The notes below the pieces were generated by a model, which was not told the DNA's origin, searched no databases, and saw nothing but the letters and a program-made list of their open reading frames with translations. From UBA4661 sp002405405 (GTDB lineage: Bacteria; Bacteroidota; Ignavibacteria; Kapaibacteriales; UBA4661), in contig DAIUAL010000205.1 of assembly GCA_036847245.1 (NCBI GenBank), positions 1 to 6,212 on the forward strand: a stretch of 6,212 nt of DNA, written 5' to 3'. Positions 1 through 5,082 of the stretch are shown here, piece by piece (position 1 is the stretch's first letter; each line of letters begins with the position of its first letter). The position numbers and the translations under genes are program-made.

Positions 1-2
1 GC

Positions 3-1001
3 AATAACGTAACAAGAGATACCGTTTTGAATAGATACTATGGATTGGTGTACACGTCACAATGGAAGGTATCAAGGGAAAAAATCGGCTAGATTGAATT
101 ATTCGACCGATACACTGAAACCAAAGCACGATTGCGACCAAGCACAAAGGCAAGCTACCGAGGGACACGGTATTGGCTACCACAATACGAGCAAGCCAAA
201 CGAAAAACAATTTATGCCGAGGATGTCAATGCAGAGTTCCGCAAAGACATTGAAGCATTTCTTCGGAAACAGACAATGTATGGCAGTTCAACTATGAGGG
301 CAAGCAGTGTTGAATTGCGTCTTTTGCATATCTAAGCCGTGTTGCGGTTTGGATTTGAGCATGACTTGCACGAAAACAAGGCATATCAAAAGGCATGGTT
401 CAAACTTACCAACGACCACAAGACCAAAAAAGAAGTGATTCTGACAGCCGATGATATTGGACGCATTGAACAGGTAGATTTATCAAGTCATGATTGGTTA
501 GAAGCAACGCGGTGGTGGTTTTTGTTGCAATGTTATAGCGGACAGAGGTACAGTGATTTGCAACGTCTATTGCTGATAGAGCAAGTCAATGGCAGTATCA
601 GGATTGAGCAAACTAAAACACGAGAAACCGCAATCATACCGTTACACCCAAAACTGAAGCAAGCACTTATTCGATGCCGTGAATTATCACTACCAAGCAA
701 TATGCAGATGAATAGGGACTTAAAAGTCATTGGAAAATTGGCAGGGTTAGTAAGACCGTACAACATTGTTCGATTTTCCAACAATGAGCGATATGATGAA
801 AGCAAGCAATTATTTGAATTGCTAACAACCCATGTGGGACGTAGTTCGTTTATTACAATAGCTATTGAAAAGGGCGTATCATTGAGCGAAGTCATGCGAG
901 TGTCAGGACACAAAAACCTTGCAACCTTGCAACGATATGTACGACACACACCGCAAGTGGTAGCAGAAAAAATTACAATGGCATTTGCTGATATTGAGTA
1001 G
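3..1001 (+). pseudogene. Tyrosine recombinase (phage integrase), 5'-truncated and interrupted by two in-frame stops
   Basis: This is a site-specific recombinase of the lambda-integrase family, which would integrate or excise the element. One frame can be followed from base 3 to the TAG at 999-1001, but it is broken by TAG at 90-92 and TAA at 333-335 with no frameshift. Residues after the first stop (IELFDRYTETK...RPSTKASYRG) look like a core-binding (SAM-like) domain. The catalytic domain, numbered from codon 339, has all the family residues: Arg70 (GQRYSDLQ), Lys93 (QTKTRE), His165 and Arg168 (HVGRSS), His191 (SGHKN) and the nucleophile Tyr200 (RYVR). Bases 3-89 are open in the same frame but not recognisable; the true start lies outside the window. 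Translation from GTG 339 could give only a catalytic-domain fragment. It is most likely a decayed integrase; sequence errors near a contig end are the alternative. Family assignment is firm, the pseudogene call somewhat less so. Confidence 0.85.
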
Positions 1002-1017
1002 TTCGGAGATTCCGAAC
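1001..1017. repeat. 7-bp perfect palindrome at the integrase stop codon
   Basis: Arms GTTCGGA and TCCGAAC are separated by GAT, and the first base is the last base of the integrase stop codon. It could form a small RNA hairpin, or be a protein-binding site. No T-tract follows, so it is not a terminator by itself. No other copy was seen in the window. Confidence 0.5.
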
Positions 1018-1031
1018 AGCAAAACACAACT

Positions 1032-1080
1032 AAAAAACCGCTTGTATTGCGCGCACAAACCGCTATACAAGCGGTTTTTT
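1032..1080 (+). terminator. Strong, potentially bidirectional intrinsic terminator after the integrase
   Basis: A perfect 16-bp inverted repeat has arms AAAAAACCGCTTGTAT (1032-1047) and ATACAAGCGGTTTTTT (1065-1080) with a 17-base loop. The right arm ends in a run of seven T (1075-1081) and the left arm starts with six A, so it should terminate transcription in either direction. It isolates the integrase from the downstream operon, which has its own promoter. Confidence 0.9.
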
Positions 1081-1160
1081 TAGCACTGCGCAAATGGCAC
1101 TATTTAACTAAAGTTGAGGTATTCTTAACAGTAATAATTTATTTTTTTGCTATTTATTTA

Positions 1161-1191
1161 TTTGCTTTTATGATAAACTTGTTTATATTTG
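1161..1191 (+). promoter_or_regulatory. Bacteroidota-type promoter for the antirestriction operon
   Basis: A -33-like TTTG (1161-1164) is followed after exactly 19 bases by TATATTTG (1184-1191). This matches the known Bacteroidota sigma consensus (TTTG, 19-21 bases, TAnnTTTG) at every fixed position. The predicted transcript would start near 1196-1198, at the base of the hairpin 1196-1216, and run into the gene at 1251. The operator at 1173-1186 lies between the two boxes and overlaps the -7 box, so bound repressor would block polymerase. Confidence 0.75.
1173..1186. promoter_or_regulatory. Operator 1: perfect inverted repeat ATAAAC-TT-GTTTAT
   Basis: Perfect 6-bp arms flank TT inside the promoter at 1161-1191. 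The region TAAACTTGTTTATATTT (1174-1190) recurs with one mismatch at 3836-3852, beside the start of the CI-like gene. Symmetry, position within the promoter and the second copy next to a repressor gene together suggest the binding site of that repressor. Binding itself is inferred. Confidence 0.7.
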
Positions 1192-1195
1192 TGAA

Positions 1196-1216
1196 GCAGT
1201 AACACGGTGTTACTGC
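1196..1216 (+). promoter_or_regulatory. Perfect hairpin at the predicted mRNA 5' end
   Basis: Arms GCAGTAACAC (1196-1205) and GTGTTACTGC (1207-1216) are perfect reverse complements around one G. Pairing the innermost bases is sterically limited, so an RNA form would have about 8-9 pairs. It begins where transcription from the TATATTTG promoter should start, so the mRNA would open with a 5'-terminal stem-loop, a form known to protect transcripts from decay. As DNA it could equally be a second operator. Confidence 0.55.
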
Positions 1217-1217
1217 G

Positions 1218-1230
1218 ATGTCTTCCAAAC
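1218..1230 (+). repeat. Leader motif ATGTCTTCCAAAC, copy 1
   Basis: An exact 13-base direct repeat of 4068-4080. Here it lies one base after the 5' hairpin and 20 bases before the start codon at 1251. It begins with ATG and would encode M-S-S-K in frame with the gene, but no SD precedes it, while a good one precedes 1251. See the findings for its possible role. Confidence 0.5.
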
Positions 1231-1250
1231 TTTTTTACAGGAGTAGTGCC

Positions 1251-1640
1251 ATGAAAGCACTCATCAAAATCGAAACCGCAACAATCAATGCGGTAAGCAA
1301 AGTACAGGTTCAAGAACTTGCACAGGCACAAGCAGAAAAAATCTGCGCAATGGATAACGATAAGATGCTGTCTGCTTACACGCAGATACGCAAAGCCGAA
1401 GAATTTCTTTCTTTGGTTAAGGACGAGGTGAACGAGGAAATTGTCAAACGCAATGTTGTATGTGAGGGTTTGACTATCAGACATACAACAACGCACACAA
1501 TCGAGGACGAAAGAATAAACGAAATTGAAGCCGAAATTGATCGGCTAAAAGCCGAAAAAAAGGCAATCGAAAAGCTGAAAATTGCACGAGGTGAAGTTGT
1601 TGGGACAGAAGTGAAATCAACGGTTGCATATCGTTGGTAG
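1251..1640 (+). CDS. Small phage protein with C-terminal coiled coil, unknown function
   Basis: 129 aa, not assigned to a named family. The start at 1251 is chosen because AGGAG (1239-1243) lies seven bases upstream; the in-frame ATG at 1218 has no SD. The N-terminal half is Ala/Gln-rich and probably helical. Residues about 84-110 (EDERINEIEAEIDRLKAEKK...) are strongly charged with heptad-like spacing, typical of a coiled coil, and a short Gly/Val/Thr-rich tail ends in AYRW. No signal peptide or membrane segment is visible, so it should be cytosolic. The layout (helical N-terminus, charged coiled coil with Lys-rich turns, short Ser/Thr tail) resembles small early proteins in other phages of this host range, but I would not name a function. 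It is first in the operon directly behind the operator-controlled promoter, and is followed immediately by a terminator, so it should be the most abundant product of the unit. Confidence 0.8.
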   Translation: MKALIKIETATINAVSKVQVQELAQAQAEKICAMDNDKMLSAYTQIRKAEEFLSLVKDEVNEEIVKRNVVCEGLTIRHTTTHTIEDERINEIEAEIDRLKAEKKAIEKLKIARGEVVGTEVKSTVAYRW

Positions 1641-1648
1641 TTTTTGAA

Positions 1649-1682
1649 AACCCTATCGAAAGGATCGGTAGGGTTCTTTTTT
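1649..1682 (+). terminator. Intrinsic terminator inside the operon
   Basis: Arms AACCCTATCG (1649-1658) and CGGTAGGGTT (1666-1675) pair over 10 positions with one T-G wobble around a 7-base loop. CTTTTTT (1676-1682) follows. It begins eight bases after the stop of the 1251 gene and 22 bases before the next start codon. No promoter was seen between it and 1704, so the HTH and ArdC genes would depend on read-through or antitermination. Confidence 0.8.
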
Positions 1683-1703
1683 CATCTTATCAGGGCAAAC
1701 GCA

Positions 1704-1937
1704 ATGGCTTTTAATGCAAAAACAATCATCAGTTTAACAGGTTTAACAAAGGGACGTATTAGTCAAATAACACACCGATATCTCAAATATGGTGTTGATT
1801 ATGAATATACCGACAAAGGCAGGATCAACTATACTGAATCAGGAGTAACAAAGTTACTATTGATAAAAAAAGGTAAATCAGGCAGACCACAAACAACAAC
1901 ACAATTAAAATCAATTCAAAACCTTATCGAGGACTAA
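1704..1937 (+). CDS. Small helix-turn-helix DNA-binding protein (regulator or excisionase-like)
   Basis: 77 aa. Residues about 5-25 (AKTIISLTGLTKGRISQITHR) read as a helix-turn-helix, with TGLTKGRISQI as turn plus recognition helix. They are followed by a wing-like stretch (GVDYEYTDKGRINYTESGV, 30-48) and a basic GKSGRP segment (57-62). Small phage wHTH proteins with a YTESG-type wing are known as transcription regulators or excisionase-like factors, but the specific role here is inference. ATG 1704 is chosen because a weak SD (AGGG, 1692-1695) precedes it; the frame is open further upstream only because it runs through the terminator. The stop codon is four bases before the ArdC start, so the two are likely cotranslated. 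Alternatives: a small repressor of the ArdC operon, or a remnant of a larger DNA-binding protein. Confidence 0.7.
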   Translation: MAFNAKTIISLTGLTKGRISQITHRYLKYGVDYEYTDKGRINYTESGVTKLLLIKKGKSGRPQTTTQLKSIQNLIED

Positions 1938-1941
1938 AACC

Positions 1942-2877
1942 ATGAAAACGCAAGAACTTCAAAACCAATTAGCGCAAACGATATACGAAAGTCTTTCGCA
2001 AGGCAAATTGCCATGGACTACGCCACATTTCTCAACCGCTATTTTAGCGCGGAATGTGGTAACAGGACACGTGTATAAAGGCACAAATACACTGTCAGCA
2101 TGGGCGTATAGCATGATGTACCATGAGGACGAAAAGCCGTATTTCATTGGATTCCAACAGCTTCAGAACTTCCATTGGAAGTTGAAAAAAGGAAGCAAAG
2201 GATTGCCGTTGTTCGTGCATCATACTTCCGTAAAGGAAAGCACCAACAGCAAAGGAGAAACCGAAAAAGAAGTGATTCCCTTTTTCAAAATCGTATATGT
2301 CTTTCATGTGGCAGACATAGACGATAGCGAGGGGACAGTAAAGGTTGCTGATGTTGTGGCAAAATGGAAAGCCAAACAGGAAGAACGCACGGACGCGCAA
2401 GTGATAGAGGAATACGAGGAAATGATACGGTATCACAAACCGAACATCTCATACGGTTCGCAACCGTGCTACGTTCCATTGATAGACAAAATTAAAATGC
2501 CAAAGATCGGAGAGTTTTTTTCCGATTTACAATACTATGAAGTGCTTTTCCACGAAATGGCACATTGGACGAAGCACCCACAACGAGTTCCAAGAAAAGA
2601 GATTTTCGAGGACAAAGGGAAGAAAGAAGCATACGCTATTGAGGAACTGATAGCCGAACTTTCGGCAGTCTTTGTCATGGCACGAACAGGACGCTTAATT
2701 GATAGCAACCTTGAAAACCATAAGGCATATATTCAAAGTTGGGCATCATTTGTAAAAGATACGCCTACGCTGTTTTTTCGCTGTGTTGGCTATGCCAACA
2801 AGATAGCGGAATTTCTAACCACGACCGAAAGCGCAAAAGAACAGGACGTAGAGGTATTGGAAGAAATCGAAGCATAA
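1942..2877 (+). CDS. ardC: ArdC-family antirestriction protein (ssDNA-binding plus zincin metallopeptidase)
   Basis: 311 aa, about the usual length for ArdC proteins. The family protects incoming DNA from host restriction. The N-terminal domain (about 1-125) matches the ArdC ssDNA-binding domain: QGKLPW (20-25), ARNVVTGHVYKGTNTLSAWA (36-55) and the basic KLKKGSKG (80-87). The C-terminal domain (about 185-290) is a zincin metallopeptidase with HEMAH (204-208), the two histidine ligands and catalytic glutamate, and an acidic EELIAE block (234-239) that probably gives the third ligand. The AYIQSW segment (262-267) is also typical of this domain. Start 1942 has GAGGA (1929-1933) at a good distance, four bases after the upstream stop. 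It lies in an operator-controlled early operon, suggesting production at DNA entry before repression sets in. The metallopeptidase residues appear intact; its target is not shown by sequence. Plasmids and integrative elements also carry ardC, so alone it does not prove a phage. Confidence 0.9.
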   Translation: MKTQELQNQLAQTIYESLSQGKLPWTTPHFSTAILARNVVTGHVYKGTNTLSAWAYSMMYHEDEKPYFIGFQQLQNFHWKLKKGSKGLPLFVHHTSVKESTNSKGETEKEVIPFFKIVYVFHVADIDDSEGTVKVADVVAKWKAKQEERTDAQVIEEYEEMIRYHKPNISYGSQPCYVPLIDKIKMPKIGEFFSDLQYYEVLFHEMAHWTKHPQRVPRKEIFEDKGKKEAYAIEELIAELSAVFVMARTGRLIDSNLENHKAYIQSWASFVKDTPTLFFRCVGYANKIAEFLTTTESAKEQDVEVLEEIEA

Positions 2878-2904
2878 CACACACCACACACCACACAAAC
2901 AAAG

Positions 2905-2935
2905 AAACCCTTTCAAATACGAAAGGGTTTTTTTT
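2905..2935 (+). terminator. Intrinsic terminator between convergent operons
   Basis: Perfect 10-bp stem AAACCCTTTC (2905-2914) and GAAAGGGTTT (2921-2930), 6-base loop, then five more T after the three in the stem. It ends the ArdC operon. The bases before the stem (ACAAACAAAG) give a T-rich tail on the opposite strand, so it may also stop transcripts from the repressor genes, which converge from the right. Confidence 0.9.
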
Positions 2936-2962
2936 GTGCTTTATACGAGATTGTAGGCGGTT

Positions 2963-3385
2963 TTACACGACTTTACGGTGAATACTCTGTACCACACCAA
3001 ACACCATAACAGGCAAGCCGATGCCTATATTTTTGATCGTTTCTACATGAGGAAGATAACGCGGATTATCGAATGAGAACGTAATCTTATCGCTTTCTTC
3101 GTTTGACCAATACCGAGCAAGCAGAAAACCGCCATTGAGCCGTAATAGGACTATATCATTGTCGCGTGGTTCTGCTGTAATTGAAACGACCATGCCGTCA
3201 GTATCAAGGATTGTTGGTTTCATGCTATCGCTTGCGCCTGTCATAAAAAACAGTTCGTTTTTTTTGGCATTTGTGCAATAGATGTCTGCAAGGGAAACGG
3301 TCTGAATATGACCGTGATGCAGAAGCGGTGTTGGTTGGAAGAATGTAGGAATTTCTTCGTTGCCATGCGTAAAGATAGGATTCAT
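2963..3385 (-). CDS. Stand-alone S24/LexA-like domain protein lacking the catalytic lysine
   Basis: 140 aa. The fold resembles the C-terminal half of LexA, UmuD and CI repressors: FFMTGASDSMKPTI (46-59) aligns with the nucleophile block, with Ser54 before Met as in the family, and SFDNPRYLPH (104-113) and IGLPVMVFGVV (122-132) match the closing strands. The Lys that completes the Ser-Lys dyad normally lies about 37 residues after the Ser in a V-K-R-type strand. Here that strand reads GGFLLARYW, with Ala90 at the Lys position, so self-cleavage should not work. The GCT codon differs from AAA/AAG at more than one base, so a single sequencing error cannot explain it. There is no helix-turn-helix; that is the adjacent upstream gene. 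A weak SD (AGG, seven bases upstream) supports the start. Probable role: dimerisation or co-repressor partner of the CI-like protein. Family call is good; role is inference. Confidence 0.8.
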   Translation of the reverse strand: MNPIFTHGNEEIPTFFQPTPLLHHGHIQTVSLADIYCTNAKKNELFFMTGASDSMKPTILDTDGMVVSITAEPRDNDIVLLRLNGGFLLARYWSNEESDKITFSFDNPRYLPHVETIKNIGIGLPVMVFGVVQSIHRKVV

Positions 3386-3419
3386 AGAAAGACCTAATAA
3401 AACATTGTAAAGAAAAACA

Positions 3420-3830
3420 TTATGTCCGATTTGACCTAAGAAGTTTCATGGCAATGGCAACGATTGCCTTTTCATCGTCTGAAGATAGTATTTGTACGTC
3501 ATTTTCTTTTTTTGTCAAGAAGTATTGCCGAAACCGTTCGTCTTCTACAAGTAGTTTTTTGAACTGTTCGCCTTTTTCGGTGCTTGACCATGGATTACCT
3601 GTACCGTACAACAACCATTCAGGGGCAATACCTATCGCATAAAGTTTTGCCACCATATTGATGCTGATTCCTACTCTGTCAGTTGTATAGTGTGATAATT
3701 GAGCAGGTGATTCAATCCCTAAATGCTTCTGCCCAAACTCAATTGCAGTTTTACAAAAAATTTTCATGACAAGGGTTAAGCGTTTCCCTTGCGTCCATGT
3801 TTCGTATGCAAAATTAAGAGGGGTATTCAT
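3420..3830 (-). CDS. CI-like phage repressor DNA-binding protein (no S24 domain)
   Basis: 136 aa. Residues about 17-83 fit the N-terminal domain of CI-type repressors: a helical region with FGQKHLGIESPAQLSHY (32-48) as helix-turn-helix, then GISINMVAKLYAIGIAPEWLLYGTGNPW (54-81), the characteristic 'Gi.p.WLL.G.G' end of the domain. The tail (83-136) is charged and helical with no peptidase motifs, so the protein stops where a normal CI would continue into S24. ATG 3830 is used although no SD precedes it; the operator copy 2 lies 5-16 bases upstream of the start, so the leader is very short or the operator sits in the 5' UTR. The S24-like gene follows after 34 bases on the same strand, probably one transcript. 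Expected role: lysogeny repressor binding TAAACttGTTTA sites and controlling itself. An internal Met22 start is possible but would cut into the domain. Confidence 0.8.
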   Translation of the reverse strand: MNTPLNFAYETWTQGKRLTLVMKIFCKTAIEFGQKHLGIESPAQLSHYTTDRVGISINMVAKLYAIGIAPEWLLYGTGNPWSSTEKGEQFKKLLVEDERFRQYFLTKKENDVQILSSDDEKAIVAIAMKLLRSNRT

Positions 3831-3835
3831 TAGAT

Positions 3836-3847
3836 TAAACTTGTTTA
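3836..3847. promoter_or_regulatory. Operator 2: inverted repeat TAAAC-TT-GTTTA next to the repressor gene
   Basis: Perfect 5-bp arms around TT. TAAACTTGTTTAT is identical to operator 1, and the match extends over 17 bases with one difference (3836-3852 against 1174-1190). It lies five bases upstream of the repressor start codon, where bound protein would block its expression (autoregulation). On the + strand it abuts TATGTTTT, a one-mismatch -7 box without a visible -33 box, so an effect on rightward transcription is also possible. Confidence 0.65.
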
Positions 3848-3903
3848 TGTTTTTGAATTTATTTTATAGCGCGAATATATTTTTTATTATATTTTTCATT
3901 GCC

Positions 3904-3933
3904 TTGAGTGTGTTTCAGTGTAGCTTAGTTTAG
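3904..3933 (+). promoter_or_regulatory. Candidate promoter for the Sak4/exonuclease operon
   Basis: TTG (3904-3906), 19 bases, then TAGTTTAG (3926-3933), which differs from TAnnTTTG at one fixed position. It is correctly oriented for the gene at 4108 and would give a leader of about 165 bases. A competing candidate is CATATTTG at 3978-3985, also one mismatch, with TTG 23 bases upstream. The region is AT-rich, so such matches can arise by chance. Confidence 0.35.
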
Positions 3934-4012
3934 AAATTAAGTCAATTATGCTTGTAATCTTCTTTAGCGCGACTTTACATATTTGTATTCAATATACGGA
4001 TTCTCTCAATGC

Positions 4013-4064
4013 AAAAAAAAAATACCGCGTCAAGTTCGCACGGAGCGATGGCAAAACGCGGTAT
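4013..4064 (-). terminator. Hairpin in the sak4 leader; terminator-shaped on the - strand
   Basis: Arms ATACCGCGT (4022-4030) and ACGCGGTAT (4056-4064) pair perfectly over 9 bp with a 25-base loop. Ten A precede the left arm (4013-4022), so on the - strand the stem is followed by a run of T, the form of an intrinsic terminator. It would shield the repressor genes from leftward read-through. On the + strand it is a leader hairpin upstream of sak4, and its loop can pair with bases downstream (see findings). Confidence 0.55.
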
Positions 4065-4067
4065 GAT

Positions 4068-4097
4068 ATGTCTTCCAAACAATCGCTCCAAAATTAA
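4068..4097 (+). promoter_or_regulatory. Leader motif copy 2 and possible 9-codon upstream ORF
   Basis: ATGTCTTCCAAAC (4068-4080) exactly repeats 1218-1230, again just after a hairpin. Read from its ATG it encodes MSSKQSLQN and stops at TAA 4095-4097, which overlaps the SD (AAGGA, 4096-4100) of the sak4 gene. That placement would allow translational coupling, but no SD precedes the small ORF, so its translation is unproven. Confidence 0.35.
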
Positions 4098-4107
4098 GGA
4101 TAATTCT

Positions 4108-5082
4108 ATGAAAATCATAGAGCCAACTACACCGATAGAGGTAAGCCAATTAGTGGTACTTCTGTACGGACAACCAAGTGTCGGTAAAACGACCATAGCA
4201 TTTTCGGCTGAAAATGTTCTTTTGCTTGACTTTGACAAGCGAACATATACAGCACCAAACCGCCAACACGTAGCAGAGATAAACAGCTACGCGGATCTGC
4301 AAGAGATTATGCAACAACCTGAATTGATTCGACCATATAGAACTATCGTCATAGATACGGTTGGACGTATGCTTGACATGATAGCACAGCACATTATTCA
4401 ATCTTCGCCAAAAAGCAGAACAGCATTAGGTGGCTTGTCATTGAATGGCTATGGTGATTTGGGCAGTGTGTTTCAGAACTTTTTGAAGTTTCTTCGCAGT
4501 CAAGGTAAGGATATTGTCATGCTTGGTCATGAAAAAACAGAAACGGACACAAGCGATACGCGAAGATATACAGTAGATACACTCGGTAAAACGGCATTGG
4601 CAGAGATTGTCAAGTCAGCCGATTTTATTGGAAGAATGTATTTCAATGCTGATGGCAAAAAACGGTTTTTGAATTTCAATGCTTCGGATAGTCAGTTAGG
4701 GAAAAACTCTTCAGATGTTGGCGAAATACTACTTCCACATTGGTCAGCTTTAGAAAACTTTTTGGGCGATTTTATCGAGGAACAGAAAGAACGATTAGGC
4801 AAGGCAATGGAAGAAGAGATCACGGCACAGGATATTGTGGCGAATTGGAAAGAAGCATTGCTTTCGATTGCAAATGTATCGGCACTGAATGATGCTTTCA
4901 AAGAAATCAAAGCACTCGAAAGACCGCTATACGAGCAACTACGCAGACCGCTTGCCGATTGTGCTAAGGACTTAGGGGCGGAATATGATGTACAGGTAAA
5001 TGAGTTTATTGGACGCATGGCATCAACGACAGAAAAGCCAAAAGCTAAAGCCACAAGCAAACGCAAAGAGGTGGTATCATGA
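4108..5082 (+). CDS. Sak4-like phage recombinase: RecA-fold ATP-binding protein (AAA_24 type)
   Basis: 324 aa. Phage Sak4-type proteins are small RecA-fold ATPases that promote single-strand annealing and recombination with a partner SSB or nuclease. Visible motifs: Walker A GQPSVGKT (21-28), first-strand acid VLLLDFDKR (37-45), Walker B hydrophobic strand TIVIDT (79-84, Asp83), and VMLGHEKTETD (137-147), which fits the sensor strand seen in this group. After about residue 230 comes a helical extension with a Lys-rich tail (PKAKATSKRK, 311-320). ATG 4108 is chosen because AAGGA (4096-4100) lies seven bases upstream; the frame is open to 4009 only through the leader hairpin. The stop overlaps the exonuclease start (ATGA), so the two are translationally linked, a usual recombinase/exonuclease pairing. 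Other RecA-fold phage ATPases (replicative helicase loader-like) are a less likely alternative. Confidence 0.85.
   Translation: MKIIEPTTPIEVSQLVVLLYGQPSVGKTTIAFSAENVLLLDFDKRTYTAPNRQHVAEINSYADLQEIMQQPELIRPYRTIVIDTVGRMLDMIAQHIIQSSPKSRTALGGLSLNGYGDLGSVFQNFLKFLRSQGKDIVMLGHEKTETDTSDTRRYTVDTLGKTALAEIVKSADFIGRMYFNADGKKRFLNFNASDSQLGKNSSDVGEILLPHWSALENFLGDFIEEQKERLGKAMEEEITAQDIVANWKEALLSIANVSALNDAFKEIKALERPLYEQLRRPLADCAKDLGAEYDVQVNEFIGRMASTTEKPKAKATSKRKEVVS

Noticed and set aside
40..297. Open frame of 85 codons on the + strand
   Set aside because: It overlaps the integrase frame, which has clear family-like sequence, and its own translation shows no recognisable motif or SD; it is a shadow.
533..1093. 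Long open frame on the - strand across the integrase
   Set aside because: Antisense to the catalytic domain and running through the terminator; Cys/Ser-rich translation without motifs.
1218..1250. Upstream ATG 1218 as the start of the coiled-coil protein
   Set aside because: No SD precedes it, whereas AGGAG stands at correct spacing before ATG 1251; kept only as a possible leader motif.
1158..1496. Open frame on the - strand over the operon start
   Set aside because: It covers the promoter and is antisense to the coiled-coil gene, with no SD and no family-like sequence.
3..1640. Reassigned TAG (TAG read as an amino acid, as in some phages)
   Set aside because: The integrase has an internal TAG, but it also has an internal TAA, and TAG stands at the natural ends of both the integrase and the 1251 gene, each followed by a terminator. 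Recoding does not explain the pattern.
2878..2899. CA-rich run of ACACACC-type units as a CRISPR or functional tandem repeat
   Set aside because: Only about three 7-base units, too short and low-complexity, in the gap between a stop codon and its terminator.
3448..3642. Open frame on the + strand across the repressor gene
   Set aside because: Antisense to the CI-like gene, Ser-rich with no SD or motif; a shadow.
4009..4107. Upstream ATG 4009 as the start of the Sak4 protein
   Set aside because: The extension is encoded by the A-tract and hairpin, lies outside the ATPase fold and lacks an SD; ATG 4108 has AAGGA.
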